Shown here: in pieces, positions 35,650-48,924 of the stretch | Layout: each line of letters opens with the position of its first letter | Position numbering within the stretch: the stretch's first letter is position 1 | Assembly (NCBI RefSeq): GCF_014109765.1 | Contig: NZ_CP059139.1 | Location: forward strand, 3,228,001-3,292,000 | Length of the DNA: 64,000 nucleotides | Source of the DNA: Pseudomonas berkeleyensis | Lineage (GTDB): Bacteria > Pseudomonadota > Gammaproteobacteria > Pseudomonadales > Pseudomonadaceae | Reading direction: 5' to 3' | The notes under the pieces: model-generated | Seen by the model: the letters and a program-made list of their open reading frames with translations, nothing else | Database searches by the model: none | Told to the model about the DNA's origin: nothing | Program-made: the position numbers and the translations under genes

Positions 35650-36744
35650 TCAAAGCACCGCCTTCGGATAAGACCCCAGCACCTTCAGCGCCACGGCTTC
35701 CTGGGCGAGCTTCTCCAGCACGTCCTTGATCAATGGGTCGCGATGATGGCCGACGAAATCGATGAAGAACACGTAGGTCCACTTGCCGCTGCGCGAGGGG
35801 CGCGTTTCGATGCGAGTCAGGTCGATACCGTTGTTGTGGAACGGTACCAGCAGCTCGTGCAGCGCGCCCGGCTTGTTGCGCATCGAGACGATGATCGAGG
35901 TCTTGTCATCACCGGTCGGCGGCACTTCCTGGCTGCCAATGATGAGAAAGCGCGTGGAGTTGTCCGGGCGATCCTCGATCTTCTCGGCCAGTTTGGTCAG
36001 ACCATACAGATTGGCCGCCATATCACCGGCAATGGCCGCGCTGCTCCACTCGCTCTTGACCCGCTTGGCCGCATCGGCGTTGCTGGAAACCGCCACGCGC
36101 TCGACATTCGGGTAGTGCGCATCCAGCCACTTGCGGCATTGAGCCAGCGACTGGGCATGGGAGTAGATTCGGGTGATCTTGTTGGTCTGGGTCGTTTCGC
36201 CCACCAGCAGGTGATGGTGGATACGCAGCTCGACTTCACCACAGATCACCATATCGTGCTCGAGGAAGCTGTCCAGCGTGTGGTTGATCGCGCCCTCGGT
36301 GGAATTCTCCACCGGCACCACGCCAAAGTTCACCGCACCGGCAGCCACTTCGCGGAACACTTCATCGATGGCAGCCATCGGTACGCTGATCACCGCATGA
36401 CCGAAGTGCTTCATCGCCGCAGCCTGGCTGAAGGTACCCTCAGGGCCGAGATAGGCGACTTTCAGCGGGTTTTCCAGCGCCAGGCAGGAGGACATGATTT
36501 CACGGAACAACCGCGCCATTTCCTCGTTGCCCAGCGGCCCCTGGTTACGCTCCATGACACGCTTGAGCACCTGAGCTTCACGCTCGGGGCGGTAGAAGAC
36601 CGGCGACTCGCCTTCCTTCAGCTCCTTCATTTTCACCCGCGCCACTTCTTCGGCGCAGCGCGCGCGGTCACTGATCAGCTCGAGAATGCGCTCATCGAGA
36701 TTGTCGATGCGTACCCGCAGCGCCTTCAGCTCCTGCTCGGACAT
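35650..36744 (-). CDS. pheA: Chorismate mutase / prephenate dehydratase (P-protein)
   Basis: A 364-residue bifunctional enzyme for phenylalanine synthesis. Residues 1-90 are an AroQ helical chorismate mutase (LRVRIDNLDERILELISDRA), then prephenate dehydratase (YLGPEGTFSQ; VENSTEGAIN) and a C-terminal ACT domain with GALHELL and ETRPSR, where Phe binds and inhibits. I chose ATG 36744 (MSEQELKALR); the frame upstream is the shadow of serC. It begins one base after the serC stop. Confidence 0.97.
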   Translation of the reverse strand: MSEQELKALRVRIDNLDERILELISDRARCAEEVARVKMKELKEGESPVFYRPEREAQVLKRVMERNQGPLGNEEMARLFREIMSSCLALENPLKVAYLGPEGTFSQAAAMKHFGHAVISVPMAAIDEVFREVAAGAVNFGVVPVENSTEGAINHTLDSFLEHDMVICGEVELRIHHHLLVGETTQTNKITRIYSHAQSLAQCRKWLDAHYPNVERVAVSSNADAAKRVKSEWSSAAIAGDMAANLYGLTKLAEKIEDRPDNSTRFLIIGSQEVPPTGDDKTSIIVSMRNKPGALHELLVPFHNNGIDLTRIETRPSRSGKWTYVFFIDFVGHHRDPLIKDVLEKLAQEAVALKVLGSYPKAVL

Positions 36745-36745
36745 A

Positions 36746-37831
36746 TCAGCCGTGCTCCTTCTCGAACTCGGCCATGTAGGCCACCAACGCCTCGACCGCA
36801 TCCAGGCCGACAGCGTTGTAGATGGAGGCACGCATACCACCTACCGAGCGATGCCCCTTGAGGTTGAGCAGGCCGCGCTCATCGGCGCCCGCCAGGAAGA
36901 CCTTGTCCAGCTTCTCATCGGCCAGGCGGAACGGCACGTTCATCCAGGAGCGTGCGTTGTGGGCGATGGGGTTGCTGTAGAAGTCGCTGCTGTCGATGGT
37001 CTTGTACAGCAGATCCTTCTTGGCGCGATTGATACGCTCCATGGCCTCGACACCACCCTGCTCCTTCAGCCACTGGAAAACCAGGCCGGACAGGTACCAG
37101 GAATAGGTCGCCGGAGTGTTGTACATCGAGCCGTTATCGGCCGAGATCTTGTAGTCGAGCATGGTCGGGCAGTTCGAACGGGCGCGACCGAGCAGGTCTT
37201 CACGAACGATCACCACGACCAGGCCGCTCGGGCCGATATTCTTCTGCGCACCGGCGTAGATCAGGCCGAACTGCGAAACATCGAGGGGGCGCGAGAGGAT
37301 GTCCGAGGACATGTCCACCACCAGCGGGGTATCGCCGACCTGCGGAATCCAGTCGAACTGCAAGCCGCCGATGGTTTCGTTGCTGCAGTAGTGCACGTAG
37401 GCAGCACTTTTCGACAGCTGCCAGTCGTTCTGACCAGGGATGGCAAAGTAGTCGTGCGCCTTGGCACTGGCAGCCACATTGATGGCACCATAGCGACGCG
37501 CCTCTTCGATGGCTTTCTTCGACCAGATACCGGTCTCGACGTAATCCGCCACGCCGTCTTCCGGCAGCAGGTTCAGCGGAATCTCGGCGAACTGCTGGCT
37601 GGCACCACCCTGCAGAAACAGCACCTTGTAGTCATTGGGCACGGCGAGCAGATCGCGCAGGTCCTGTTCCGCCTGGCTGGCAATCGCTACGTATTCGTCG
37701 CTGCGATGGCTCATTTCCATGACCGACAGACCTCGACCTTGCCAGTCGAGCATTTCGGCCTGGGCACGCTCCAGTACGGCGGTTGGCAGGGCGGCAGGGC
37801 CGGCGCAGAAATTAAAAGCTCGCTTGCTCAC
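36746..37831 (-). CDS. serC: Phosphoserine aminotransferase
   Basis: A 361-residue PLP enzyme for serine (and pyridoxine) biosynthesis. PLP lysine is K197 in YAGAQKNIGPSG; HRSDEY and FLQGGASQQFAE are family signatures. I chose the GTG at 37831 (SKRAFNFCAGPAALP), preceded by a GAGAGAG site; another GTG lies at 37852. It leads the serC-pheA-cysC-hisC-tyrA/aroA-cmk transcript. Confidence 0.96.
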   Translation of the reverse strand: MSKRAFNFCAGPAALPTAVLERAQAEMLDWQGRGLSVMEMSHRSDEYVAIASQAEQDLRDLLAVPNDYKVLFLQGGASQQFAEIPLNLLPEDGVADYVETGIWSKKAIEEARRYGAINVAASAKAHDYFAIPGQNDWQLSKSAAYVHYCSNETIGGLQFDWIPQVGDTPLVVDMSSDILSRPLDVSQFGLIYAGAQKNIGPSGLVVVIVREDLLGRARSNCPTMLDYKISADNGSMYNTPATYSWYLSGLVFQWLKEQGGVEAMERINRAKKDLLYKTIDSSDFYSNPIAHNARSWMNVPFRLADEKLDKVFLAGADERGLLNLKGHRSVGGMRASIYNAVGLDAVEALVAYMAEFEKEHG

Positions 37832-37931
37832 GTCTGTCTCTCTCAGATTCACAGAACGCCACCACCAGCGATGGCATGTCCATACTGCTTGCCGATGGGT
37901 ATCGCTGCGCTCAACCCATCCTATGCTCTGC

Positions 37932-37973
37932 GGGAGGCGCTTCAGCGGCGACAGTCGCGACTAAAGCCCTCCC
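37932..37973. repeat. REP-type palindrome between gyrA and serC
   Basis: Arms GGGAGGCGCTTCAGCGGCGAC and GTCGCGACTAAAGCCCTCCC form an imperfect palindrome. It belongs to the same family as the element at 12856. Confidence 0.75.
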
Positions 37974-37986
37974 ACCGAACCCGACT

Positions 37987-40755
<2,769 letters not shown>

Positions 40756-40979
40756 GAGAAGCCTGGTTCCTTTTTCTGGTGAAACTCCGCGCCATTCTTC
40801 CTGAACGCTACGGAGCTCGTCGCTATGGCCTCAGGCCACTAACGACTCACGACAAATCAACGAGTTATGCCACGATTCGATGCAGTGAAGGCGGCTGCAG
40901 TCAGCCCCCTTGGAAACTGGCGGAGATTACCACAAAGCGTGCCGCACACCTACCCCGCGGCCACCTTCGAATCGGCTGA

Positions 40980-42056
40980 TCAGTGCAGGCGCTTGCGGCA
41001 CATCAGTTGCGCCAGCTTGGCTGCATCCGGCCTCTCGATCACGCCCTTTTCGGTCACGATGTAGTCCACCAGATCAGCCGGAGTCACATCGAACACCGGA
41101 TTGACCGCTGGCACATCGGCCGCAACCCGCTGTCCGGCGACCGCCAACAGTTCATCGCTGCTACGCTCCCCCAGGAGGATGTCCTCACCGCTTTCCAGGC
41201 TCATGTCGATGCTCGAACTGGGTGCCACCACCATGAAGCGCACGCCGTGGTGCATGGCGTTGACCGCCAGCTGATAGGTACCGATCTTGTTGGCCACGTC
41301 GCCATTGGCGGCAATCCGCTCAGCACCGACGATCACCCAGGTGATGCCCTTGGTCTTCATCAGGTGAGCCGCCGCCGCATCGGCATTGAGGCTCACCGGC
41401 ACACCATCGCCCACCAACTCCCAGGCCGTGAGGCGCGCCCCCTGCAGCCAGGTTCGCGTTTCATCGACATAGACGAGCTCGATCAACCCCTCCAGATGCG
41501 CCGCGCGAATCACCCCCAAGGCGGTGCCGAAACCGCCCGTAGCCAGCGCACCAGCATTGCAGTGGGTCAGCACGACTTGAGAATTGCCCTGATGCTTGCG
41601 GATCAGCTCCATGCCCAACTGCGCCATGGTCAGGTTGGCTTCGCGGTCACTGACATGAATGCCGATGGCTTCGGCTTCCAGCAGCGCCAGCATGTCATCG
41701 CCATCCTTGAGCCGCGCCAGACGCTCACGCATGCGCTGCAGAGCCCAGAACAGGTTCACTGCGGTGGGGCGCGATTGCTCGAGGCGAGCGAAATCCGCAT
41801 CCAGCGCCTCACGCCAGTCGCCCCCAACCTGCAGCCTGGCACGCGCCGCCAGCACTAGGCCGTAAGCAGCAGCAATGCCAATGGCCGGAGCACCACGCAC
41901 CACCATGTCAGCAATCGCATCGGCCACCGCTGCGGCCGACTCGAAGCGCAGCCAGACCTGCTGGTTCGGCAACAGGCGCTGATCGAGCAGATACAGGGCG
42001 CCATCGCGCCAGTCGATCGCCTGAACCTTCTCCACCGCCAGCAATTGCTCGCGCAT
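40980..42056 (-). CDS. mtnA: Methylthioribose-1-phosphate isomerase
   Basis: A 358-residue isomerase of methionine salvage, converting MTR-1-P to methylthioribulose-1-[26 protein letters not shown] (with the catalytic Cys) and [18 protein letters not shown] (with the catalytic Asp) are present. I chose ATG 42056, with GGAG before it, over a GTG at 42068. It is divergent from the deaminase gene of the same pathway. Confidence 0.95.
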   Translation of the reverse strand: MREQLLAVEKVQAIDWRDGALYLLDQRLLPNQQVWLRFESAAAVADAIADMVVRGAPAIGIAAAYGLVLAARARLQVGGDWREALDADFARLEQSRPTAVNLFWALQRMRERLARLKDGDDMLALLEAEAIGIHVSDREANLTMAQLGMELIRKHQGNSQVVLTHCNAGALATGGFGTALGVIRAAHLEGLIELVYVDETRTWLQGARLTAWELVGDGVPVSLNADAAAAHLMKTKGITWVIVGAERIAANGDVANKIGTYQLAVNAMHHGVRFMVVAPSSSIDMSLESGEDILLGERSSDELLAVAGQRVAADVPAVNPVFDVTPADLVDYIVTEKGVIERPDAAKLAQLMCRKRLH

Positions 42057-42218
42057 CGCGCACTCCACCCTTCACGGCCAAAAAATCGCGGATTATACGC
42101 AGAGAAGCAGGCGCAGACCGAACAATCCAGCAGCGCCCACGGCTTCAAGCAGCGGACGTTCATCTATACACTGGCGCACTTCTTTTATGCAGTCTTCACG
42201 CCATACGGACAGCCGACC

Positions 42219-43538
42219 ATGCCCGAAGCCCCTCTCGACCTCCTGCTCCTGCCCACCTGGCTGGTGCCCGTGGAGCCGGCTGGCGTGGTATTGCGCGAGC
42301 ATGGCCTGGGTATTCGTGACGGCCAAATCGTCCTGATCGCGCCGCGCAGCGAGGCGCTACGCCACCCAACAACAGAAGTGCGCGAGCTGCCGGACTGCCT
42401 GCTTGCCCCGGGCCTGGTCAACGCGCATGGACACGCAGCCATGAGCCTGCTGCGCGGCATCGCCGACGACCTGCCACTGATGACCTGGCTGCAGGAGCAT
42501 ATCTGGCCGGCAGAGAGCCGCTGGGTCGACGAAGACTTCGTCCGCGATGGCACCGACCTGGCCATCGCCGAGCAGGTCAAGGGCGGCATCAGTTGCTTCT
42601 CCGACATGTACTTCTACCCGCAGACGGCCGCCGAGTGCGTGCACAACGCTGGCGTTCGCGCACAGATCACCGTGCCCGTGCTGGATTTCCCGGTGCCTGG
42701 CGCACTCAACGCCGCCGAGGCGCTGCGCAAGGGCCTGCAGCTGTTCGACGATCTCAAGCAGCATCCACGCATTCGTATCGCCTTCGGCCCGCACGCCCCT
42801 TACACGGTCAGTGACGACAAGCTCGAGCAGATCCGCGTCCTGGCCGACGAACTGGACGCCGGCATCCACATGCACGTGCATGAAACCGCCCAGGAAGTCG
42901 CCGAGGCCGTCGCCAAGCACGGCGAGCGCCCGCTGGCACGCCTGGCCCGTCTCGGCCTGCTCGGCCCACGTTTCCAGGCCGTGCACATGACCCAGATCGA
43001 CGACGACGATCTGGCCCTGCTGGTGGAACATAACTGCAGCATCGTCCATTGCCCGGAGTCCAACCTGAAACTGGCCAGCGGCTTCTGCCCGGTCGAACGC
43101 CTGTGGCAGGCCGGCGTCAACGTCGCCATCGGCACTGATGGTGCGGCGAGCAACAACGACCTCGACCTGCTCGGTGAAACCCGCACTGCCGCACTGCTGG
43201 CCAAGGCAGTCGCAGGCTCGGCCACCGCCCTGCACGCCCATAGCGCGCTGCGCATGGCCACGCTCAACGGCGCCCGCGCCTTGGGCCTGGAGAGCCAGAT
43301 CGGCTCACTAGAGCTGGGCAAGCTGGCCGACGTGGCCGCTTTCGACCTTTCCGGCCTGGCCCAGCAACCGGTCTATGATCCGGTTTCACAACTGATCTAT
43401 GCCAGCGGCCGCGACTGCGTGAAACACCTGTGGGTCGGCGGCAAGCAACTGCTGGATGATGGCCGCCTGACCCGTATGGACGAAAACGAGCTGATCGCCA
43501 GGGCCAAGGACTGGGGAACCCGAATTGCCAGCAAGTAA
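42219..43538 (+). CDS. mtaD: Methylthioadenosine/S-adenosylhomocysteine deaminase family hydrolase
   Basis: A 439-residue amidohydrolase of the TRZ/ATZ class. Metal ligands are visible: NAHGHAAMS (HxH), HVHET, and [10 protein letters not shown] with the metal Asp. Together with divergent mtnA it supports the Pseudomonas route in which methylthioadenosine is deaminated to methylthioinosine before phosphorolysis. ATG 42219 ([10 protein letters not shown]) is chosen; upstream frame is non-coding. The substrate is inferred from context and family. Confidence 0.87.
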   Translation: MPEAPLDLLLLPTWLVPVEPAGVVLREHGLGIRDGQIVLIAPRSEALRHPTTEVRELPDCLLAPGLVNAHGHAAMSLLRGIADDLPLMTWLQEHIWPAESRWVDEDFVRDGTDLAIAEQVKGGISCFSDMYFYPQTAAECVHNAGVRAQITVPVLDFPVPGALNAAEALRKGLQLFDDLKQHPRIRIAFGPHAPYTVSDDKLEQIRVLADELDAGIHMHVHETAQEVAEAVAKHGERPLARLARLGLLGPRFQAVHMTQIDDDDLALLVEHNCSIVHCPESNLKLASGFCPVERLWQAGVNVAIGTDGAASNNDLDLLGETRTAALLAKAVAGSATALHAHSALRMATLNGARALGLESQIGSLELGKLADVAAFDLSGLAQQPVYDPVSQLIYASGRDCVKHLWVGGKQLLDDGRLTRMDENELIARAKDWGTRIASK

Positions 43539-43549
43539 CACCGCTTACC

Positions 43550-43653
43550 CCCCTCTCCCGCTTGCGGGAGAGGGGCCGGGGGAGAGGGCTGTCAGGCAAC
43601 ACCGCGCGACTAGCCTGCCCCTCTCCCCAACCCTCTCCCATAAATGGGAGAGG
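43550..43653. repeat. Pair of CTCTCCC/GGGAGAG hairpins
   Basis: Two hairpins, CCTCTCCCGCTTGCGGGAGAGG and CTCTCCCATAAATGGGAGAG, are joined by about 60 bases. Paired palindromes of this kind are typical of REP/BIME elements in Pseudomonas intergenic space. Confidence 0.8.
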
Positions 43654-43828
43654 GAGCAGACCGAGTATCAACGAAGCAGATGAGCCGCCGATAACCCTTG
43701 GGCGCTACAACATTTCCAAGCCACTGCGACAAACTGACATACATTGAACGAATCCACGCCGCCCCACGCCGAGTCTTAAACTGGCAACATGGCGGCGATA
43801 CGCTTTCCATGCTTTCAAAGAGATGCTT

Positions 43829-44527
43829 ATGAGCAACGTCGACCGCGCCGAAATCGCCAAATTCGAGGCACTGGCACACCGCTGGTGGGATCTTCAGAGC
43901 GAGTTCAAACCTCTGCACGACATCAACCCGCTACGGGTGAACTGGATCGACGAGCGCGTCGGCCTGGCCGGCAAACGCGTGCTCGACGTCGGTTGCGGCG
44001 GCGGCATCCTCAGCGAGGCAATGGCCCAGCGCGGCGCCACTGTCACCGGCATCGACATGGGCGAAGCCCCGCTGTCCGTGGCCCAGCTGCACCAACTGGA
44101 GTCCGGCGTCGAAGTCGAATACCGACAGATCACCGCCGAAGCCATCGCCGAGGAAATGCCGGGCCAGTTCGATGTGGTCACCTGCCTGGAGATGCTCGAG
44201 CACGTACCCGATCCGTCCTCGGTGATCCGCGCCTGCCACAAACTGGTCAAACCCGGCGGCCAGGTGTTCTTCTCCACCATCAACCGCAACCCCAAGGCCT
44301 ATCTATTCGCAGTGATCGGCGCCGAGTACATCCTGCGCCTGCTGCCACGCGGCACCCATGACTTCAAGAAATTCATTCGCCCCTCAGAACTCGGCGCCTG
44401 GAGTCGCGCGGCAGGACTGGAGGTCAAGGACATCATCGGCCTGACCTACAACCCTCTGACCAAGCACTACAAACTGGAAGCTGACGTAGACGTCAACTAC
44501 ATGATCCAGACGCTGCGCAAGGAGTGA
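43829..44527 (+). CDS. ubiG: Ubiquinone biosynthesis O-methyltransferase
   Basis: A 232-residue class I SAM methyltransferase performing both O-methylations in ubiquinone synthesis. The SAM motif is [12 protein letters not shown] (52-63), with [12 protein letters not shown] as motif II and [12 protein letters not shown] near the membrane-interacting part. It precedes mupP by 5 bases. Confidence 0.96.
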   Translation: MSNVDRAEIAKFEALAHRWWDLQSEFKPLHDINPLRVNWIDERVGLAGKRVLDVGCGGGILSEAMAQRGATVTGIDMGEAPLSVAQLHQLESGVEVEYRQITAEAIAEEMPGQFDVVTCLEMLEHVPDPSSVIRACHKLVKPGGQVFFSTINRNPKAYLFAVIGAEYILRLLPRGTHDFKKFIRPSELGAWSRAAGLEVKDIIGLTYNPLTKHYKLEADVDVNYMIQTLRKE

Positions 44528-44532
44528 CACGC

Positions 44533-45204
44533 ATGCGTTTGAAAGCGGTTCTTTTCGACATGGACGGCACCCTGCTCGACTCGGCGCCAGACTTCATCGC
44601 CATCACCCAGGCCATGCGCGCCGCTCGCGGCCTGCCGCCCCTGGCCGACAAGGTGATTCGCGACCAGGTCTCCGGCGGCGCACGCGCCATGGTCAGCTGT
44701 GCGTTCGACGAAGCACCGGACTCGCCCGCCTTCGAGGCGTTGCGCCAGGAGTTTCTCGAGCGCTACCAGGAACATTGCGCGGTGCTGACCCGTCCGTTCG
44801 ACGGTATCGAAGACCTGCTCAGCGATATCGAGCAGGCGCGCCTGCTGTGGGGCGTTGCCACCAACAAGCCGCTGCGCTATGCCGAGCCGATCATGCAACG
44901 CCTGAAGCTGGCAGAACGCTCTGCGGTACTGGTCTGCCCTGATCATGTCGAACAGAGCAAACCGGCCCCGGACATGTTGCTGCTCGCCTGCCAGCAGATG
45001 GGCGTCAAACCGGAGGAAGTGCTGTTCATCGGCGATGATGCGCGCGATATCGAATCTGGCCGCGCCGCAGGCTGTCGCACTGCTGCAGTGACCTACGGCT
45101 ATATCCACCCCGAAGACAACCCACGCAACTGGGGCGCCGACGTTGTCGTGGATCACCCACAGGAACTGCGTGCTGTCCTCGACCGCGCCATTTGCAGCTG
45201 TTGA
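44533..45204 (+). CDS. mupP: HAD phosphatase, N-acetylmuramic acid 6-phosphate phosphatase MupP-like
   Basis: A 223-residue HAD-superfamily phosphatase: [10 protein letters not shown] (nucleophile Asp9), [10 protein letters not shown] (motif II region), KPAPDMLL (motif III Lys) and [10 protein letters not shown] (motif IV). In Pseudomonas the gene after ubiG is mupP, which dephosphorylates MurNAc-6-P in cell-wall recycling and affects beta-lactamase induction and fosfomycin resistance. Phosphoglycolate phosphatase is the common generic label and the main alternative. Confidence 0.87.
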   Translation: MRLKAVLFDMDGTLLDSAPDFIAITQAMRAARGLPPLADKVIRDQVSGGARAMVSCAFDEAPDSPAFEALRQEFLERYQEHCAVLTRPFDGIEDLLSDIEQARLLWGVATNKPLRYAEPIMQRLKLAERSAVLVCPDHVEQSKPAPDMLLLACQQMGVKPEEVLFIGDDARDIESGRAAGCRTAAVTYGYIHPEDNPRNWGADVVVDHPQELRAVLDRAICSC

Positions 45205-45209
45205 TCTCG

Positions 45210-45262
45210 CAGGGCGGGTGAAACCCGCCACTCTCCCATTTGGCGGGCGTGCCCCGCCCTAC
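45210..45262. repeat. GC-rich inverted repeat between mupP and yciK
   Basis: Outer arms AGGGCGGG and CCCGCCCT enclose inner GGCGGGT/ACCCGCC pairs. It could fold in the transcript between the two genes; there is no T run. Confidence 0.6.
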
Positions 45263-45289
45263 CCTTAGAGCTCTCCGAAGGATTCTCAC

Positions 45290-46030
45290 ATGTTCGACTA
45301 CACCGCCCGCCCCGACCTGCTCAAGGATCGGGTCATCCTGATCACCGGCGCAGGTCGCGGCATCGGCGCGGCAGCCGCTAAGAGCTTCGCCGCACACGGC
45401 GCCACCGTGCTGCTGTTGGGCAAGACCGAGGCCAACCTGAGCCAGGTCTATGACGAGATCGAGGCCGCCGGCCATCCGCAGCCGGTGGTGATCCCCTTCA
45501 ACCTGGAAACCGCCCTGCCGCATCAGTACGACGAACTGGCAGTGATGATCGAGAACGAATTCGGTCGCCTCGACGGCCTGCTGCACAACGCCTCGATCCT
45601 CGGCCCACGGACACCCTTGGAACAGCTGTCCGGTGACAACTTCATGCGCGTGATGCATGTCAACGTCAACGCCATGTTCATGCTCAGCAGCACCCTCCTG
45701 CCGCTGCTCAAACTGTCCCAGGATGCCTCGGTGGTCTTCACCTCCAGCAGCGTCGGCCGCAAGGGTCGCGCCTATTGGGGTGCCTATGCCGTCTCCAAAT
45801 TCGCCACCGAAGGCCTGATGCAGGTCATGGCCGACGAACTCGATGGCATCAGCAACGTACGCGCCAACAGCATCAACCCTGGCGCCACACGTACCGACAT
45901 GCGCGCTCAGGCCTATCCGGGGGAAAATCCGGCGACTCGCCCGCTGCCGCAAGACATCATGCCGGTCTATCTCTACCTGATGGGATCGGACAGCATCGGC
46001 GTCAATGGCCAGGCTTTCGACGCCCAGTAA
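45290..46030 (+). CDS. yciK: YciK-family short-chain dehydrogenase
   Basis: A 246-residue classical SDR. GAGRGIGAAAAKSF is the cofactor motif, HNASILG the NNAG-like segment, and SSSVGRKGRAYWGAYAVSK holds the catalytic Ser, Tyr and Lys. The substrate is not known for this family. It follows mupP after a hairpin spacer. Confidence 0.9.
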   Translation: MFDYTARPDLLKDRVILITGAGRGIGAAAAKSFAAHGATVLLLGKTEANLSQVYDEIEAAGHPQPVVIPFNLETALPHQYDELAVMIENEFGRLDGLLHNASILGPRTPLEQLSGDNFMRVMHVNVNAMFMLSSTLLPLLKLSQDASVVFTSSSVGRKGRAYWGAYAVSKFATEGLMQVMADELDGISNVRANSINPGATRTDMRAQAYPGENPATRPLPQDIMPVYLYLMGSDSIGVNGQAFDAQ

Positions 46031-46266
46031 CACCACCCGCCCGGCGCCAAGCGCCGGGTGGCTCGCGACAGAAATCCGCCACGCCCACAACCAAGCGGCA
46101 GCACATTGCCAGCATTGCCGTCAGACAACCGGCAAAAGTCTGCCACTTGCCAGCCGGATAAATACCCAAGCCACTGAAGTAAAAGGATTTTTACCAATCC
46201 TGAACCAGCTGGCATGAAATTCGCTCTAACCCTCTCGTCGCACCATCGCGCCAGAGGTTCAGCTCC

Positions 46267-47193
46267 ATGGTTCCCCCCAGCCAATCCAACACCATCGATT
46301 TCGACGCCGCCAAGCTGCAGCGCCTTGGCTTTACCGGCAGCCGCAATCTGCCCCTCAAGCCGGCCAGCCTGGCGGAGCTGCGTCATCAGCTGAGCCTACA
46401 ATTGCAAACCAGCCTGGATGTCGAACGCATTGTCGGTCTGTTCTTCCGCGAGGTGCAGCGCCTGGTACCGCTCGATACCCTGGCGTTCCAGCATCCCTCG
46501 CACGATCTGCGCCTGGAGCTGGGCGATCGAGCACCGCACTCGGCCGGCTATCGTCTGAGCCACGAAGGGGAATACTTGGGCGAACTGATCTTCCGTCGCA
46601 AGCAGCGCTTCGCCGAAGAAGAGCTGATGCAGCTGGAGTCGCTGCTGGCCAGCCTGCTGTTTCCACTACGCAACGCCCTGCTCTACCGCACCGCCCTGCA
46701 AAGCGCCCTACGCGACCCACTGACCGACACCGGCAACCGCATCGCCATGGATCAGGTATTGCAACGCGAGGTGGATCTGGCTCGCCGCAACTTGCAACCG
46801 CTGTCCATGCTGATGCTGGACATCGATCACTTCAAGACGATCAATGACAACCACGGCCATGCACTGGGCGATGAAGTGCTGAAAGCCGTCGCTCAGACCC
46901 TCAAGAGCCAGCTGCGCAACATCGACATGGTGTTCCGCTATGGCGGCGAGGAGTTTCTGGTGATTCTCTCCGGCACCAACCGCGAAGGCGCCGCCCTGGT
47001 AGGTGAGCGCCTGCGTTTTGCCGTGATGGAGCTGCAATGCCTGGATGCCGGCCGACCAATCGATGTTTCGATCAGCCTCGGCTGCTCCAGCCTGCTGCCG
47101 GGCGAATCCGCCGAAAGCCTGCTACGCCGCGCCGACAACGCCTTGTATGTCGCCAAGCGCGAGGGCCGCAACCGCCTGTCCATGGCGGGCTGA
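46267..47193 (+). CDS. Soluble diguanylate cyclase (GGDEF)
   Basis: A 308-residue protein without membrane segments. An N-terminal GAF-like sensory part (about 30-140) is followed by a GGDEF domain with active-site RYGGEEF and an RNID product-inhibition site five residues before it. It should make cyclic di-GMP in the cytoplasm. A shared terminator separates it from convergent rluB. Confidence 0.92.
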   Translation: MVPPSQSNTIDFDAAKLQRLGFTGSRNLPLKPASLAELRHQLSLQLQTSLDVERIVGLFFREVQRLVPLDTLAFQHPSHDLRLELGDRAPHSAGYRLSHEGEYLGELIFRRKQRFAEEELMQLESLLASLLFPLRNALLYRTALQSALRDPLTDTGNRIAMDQVLQREVDLARRNLQPLSMLMLDIDHFKTINDNHGHALGDEVLKAVAQTLKSQLRNIDMVFRYGGEEFLVILSGTNREGAALVGERLRFAVMELQCLDAGRPIDVSISLGCSSLLPGESAESLLRRADNALYVAKREGRNRLSMAG

Positions 47194-47234
47194 GAGACGG
47201 CCTTTCGTCTGCCGAATGAAATCCGGGCCAGAAT

Positions 47235-47265
47235 GAAAAAGGGACTCCGCAGAGTCCCTTTTTTC
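47235..47265. terminator. Bidirectional terminator
   Basis: AAAAAGGGACTC-CGCA-GAGTCCCTTTTTT has A and T runs on both sides and lies between convergent genes (GGDEF gene and rluB), so it can act in both directions. Confidence 0.92.
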
Positions 47266-47270
47266 GTCGA

Positions 47271-48428
47271 TCAGCGTTTACGTCCGAAGCCCGGACGTTG
47301 GCCGTCACCAGCAGGCGGACGCTTGCTCGGCGAAGCCGGACGCGGTTTGCGGGCCGGACGGTCAGCCAGCTCGACCGCCGGGCGCGGCTGACGCTTCTTC
47401 ACATCATTCGGGCGCTCGGCGACCGGCGTGCCACGGCCATTTTCCCGACGCTCGCCGCCCTCTTTGCGCGGTGCACGCGGCGTTCGCTGCTCACCCTCGT
47501 CGCGACGTGGCGCACGGCTCGGACGGGCGCCCTCTGCAACTGCCTCGTCCTTTGCCGGACGCAGTACGCGCTTGCCACGCACCTCCACCGGCTTGGCCGA
47601 CTTGCGCTGCAAGCGGTCGAGCTTCTCGCGGGTCTTTTCCTTCATCGCCGGCAGTGCCTGCGGCGTCAGGCCGACTTCCGCACTGAGAATGTCCACTTCG
47701 CGCTGATCCATCTCACGCCAGCGGCCCATGGTCAGATCGGAGGTCAGGAATACCGGACCGAAGCGCACGCGCTTCAGGCGGCTGACAACCAGCCCCTGGG
47801 ACTCCCACAGACGGCGAACTTCGCGGTTACGCCCTTCCATCACCACGCAGTGGTACCAGTGGTTGAAGCCTTCACCGCCTGGTGCTTCCTTGATGTCGGT
47901 GAACTTGGCCGGACCGTCTTCGAGCATGACCCCGGTCTTGAGGTTCTCCAGCATTTCTTCGGTGACTTCACCGCGCACGCGTACGGCGTACTCACGATCC
48001 ATCTGGTAGGACGGGTGCATCAGGCGGTTGGCCAACTCACCATCGGTAGTGAACAGCAGCAAACCGGTGGTGTTGATGTCGAGGCGACCGATATTGATCC
48101 AGCGACCTTCTTTCGGACGCGGCAAACGGTCGAATACGGTAGGACGGCCTTCCGGATCGTCACGGGTGCAGATCTCACCATCCGGCTTGTTGTAGATCAG
48201 CACACGGCGTACCGAGCCGGCGATCTCTTCGCGCTTGAGCAGGCGGCCATCGAGGGCAATGGCGTCATGGCTATCGACGCGCTGGCCGAGCGTGGCGGCT
48301 ACGCCATTGACCTTGACGCGGCCTTCGCCGATCCAGGTCTCGATCTCGCGGCGCGAGGCAAGGCCCATGCGGGCCAGGACTTTCTGCAGTTTCTCGCCTG
48401 CAGGGCGTGGTTGTTCGTGCTCAGTCAT
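47271..48428 (-). CDS. rluB: 23S rRNA pseudouridine synthase B, with long basic tail
   Basis: A 385-residue protein: an S4 RNA-binding domain ([22 protein letters not shown]) at the N-terminus, then the RsuA/RluB catalytic domain with [21 protein letters not shown] containing the catalytic Asp. It modifies U2605 in 23S rRNA (E. coli numbering). The last 110 or so residues are low-complexity, rich in Arg, Pro, Lys and Gly, a likely disordered RNA-binding tail. Start taken at ATG 48428. Confidence 0.94.
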   Translation of the reverse strand: MTEHEQPRPAGEKLQKVLARMGLASRREIETWIGEGRVKVNGVAATLGQRVDSHDAIALDGRLLKREEIAGSVRRVLIYNKPDGEICTRDDPEGRPTVFDRLPRPKEGRWINIGRLDINTTGLLLFTTDGELANRLMHPSYQMDREYAVRVRGEVTEEMLENLKTGVMLEDGPAKFTDIKEAPGGEGFNHWYHCVVMEGRNREVRRLWESQGLVVSRLKRVRFGPVFLTSDLTMGRWREMDQREVDILSAEVGLTPQALPAMKEKTREKLDRLQRKSAKPVEVRGKRVLRPAKDEAVAEGARPSRAPRRDEGEQRTPRAPRKEGGERRENGRGTPVAERPNDVKKRQPRPAVELADRPARKPRPASPSKRPPAGDGQRPGFGRKR

Positions 48429-48645
48429 CAAAGGCACCTCCCGGTGTAGTAGTGGATGATCGAAGGGCGCGCATCATACGCGCTGCAAAGCCCTTAGGGT
48501 AGACGATACTGACGCATCCGCATGCATAGCCGAGTATCTCGTTGAACCCCAGAGGCCCTGCGGCGGGCTCTGTAGCAGTGCTTGGTATTGGGCAATCGTT
48601 GGCATTCACCGCAGAGCACGACGCCTACAAACAGTGGGTATACGC

Positions 48646-48828
48646 CTAGCGCTTGCGGCGGCCAGTCGCCTCCAGCGCCAGCAGGCGCATATCGGCCTCG
48701 GCCAGCAACACCCGGCGCTCACTCTTGTCCAGGCGCTTCCAGCCTTTGATTTCCTGACGACTGCGACCGCAGCCCAGGCAGATGTCGCGCTCGAACTCGC
48801 AGACCTTGATGCAGGGATTCTTGCTCAT
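48646..48828 (-). CDS. DUF1289 small Cys-rich protein
   Basis: A 60-residue protein with the DUF1289 pattern NPCIKVCEF ... CLGCGRS (four conserved Cys, likely metal-binding) followed by a W-rich/charged helix and a basic end. Start at ATG 48828. Function unknown; it may be an accessory protein of the segregation/condensation neighbours or unrelated. Confidence 0.85.
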   Translation of the reverse strand: MSKNPCIKVCEFERDICLGCGRSRQEIKGWKRLDKSERRVLLAEADMRLLALEATGRRKR

Positions 48829-48924
48829 TGAACCGCCTCGACAGGAAGTATCGGATGGGCGCAAGAATAGAGGCCTGGCGGCCGAGAGCGAGATTGAAGT
48901 ATTCGATGAACGGCTTAAACGATC

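Noticed and set aside
35044..36861. Plus-strand open frame of 605 codons opposite cysC and pheA
   Set aside because: Shadow of two well-supported minus-strand genes; no motif seen.
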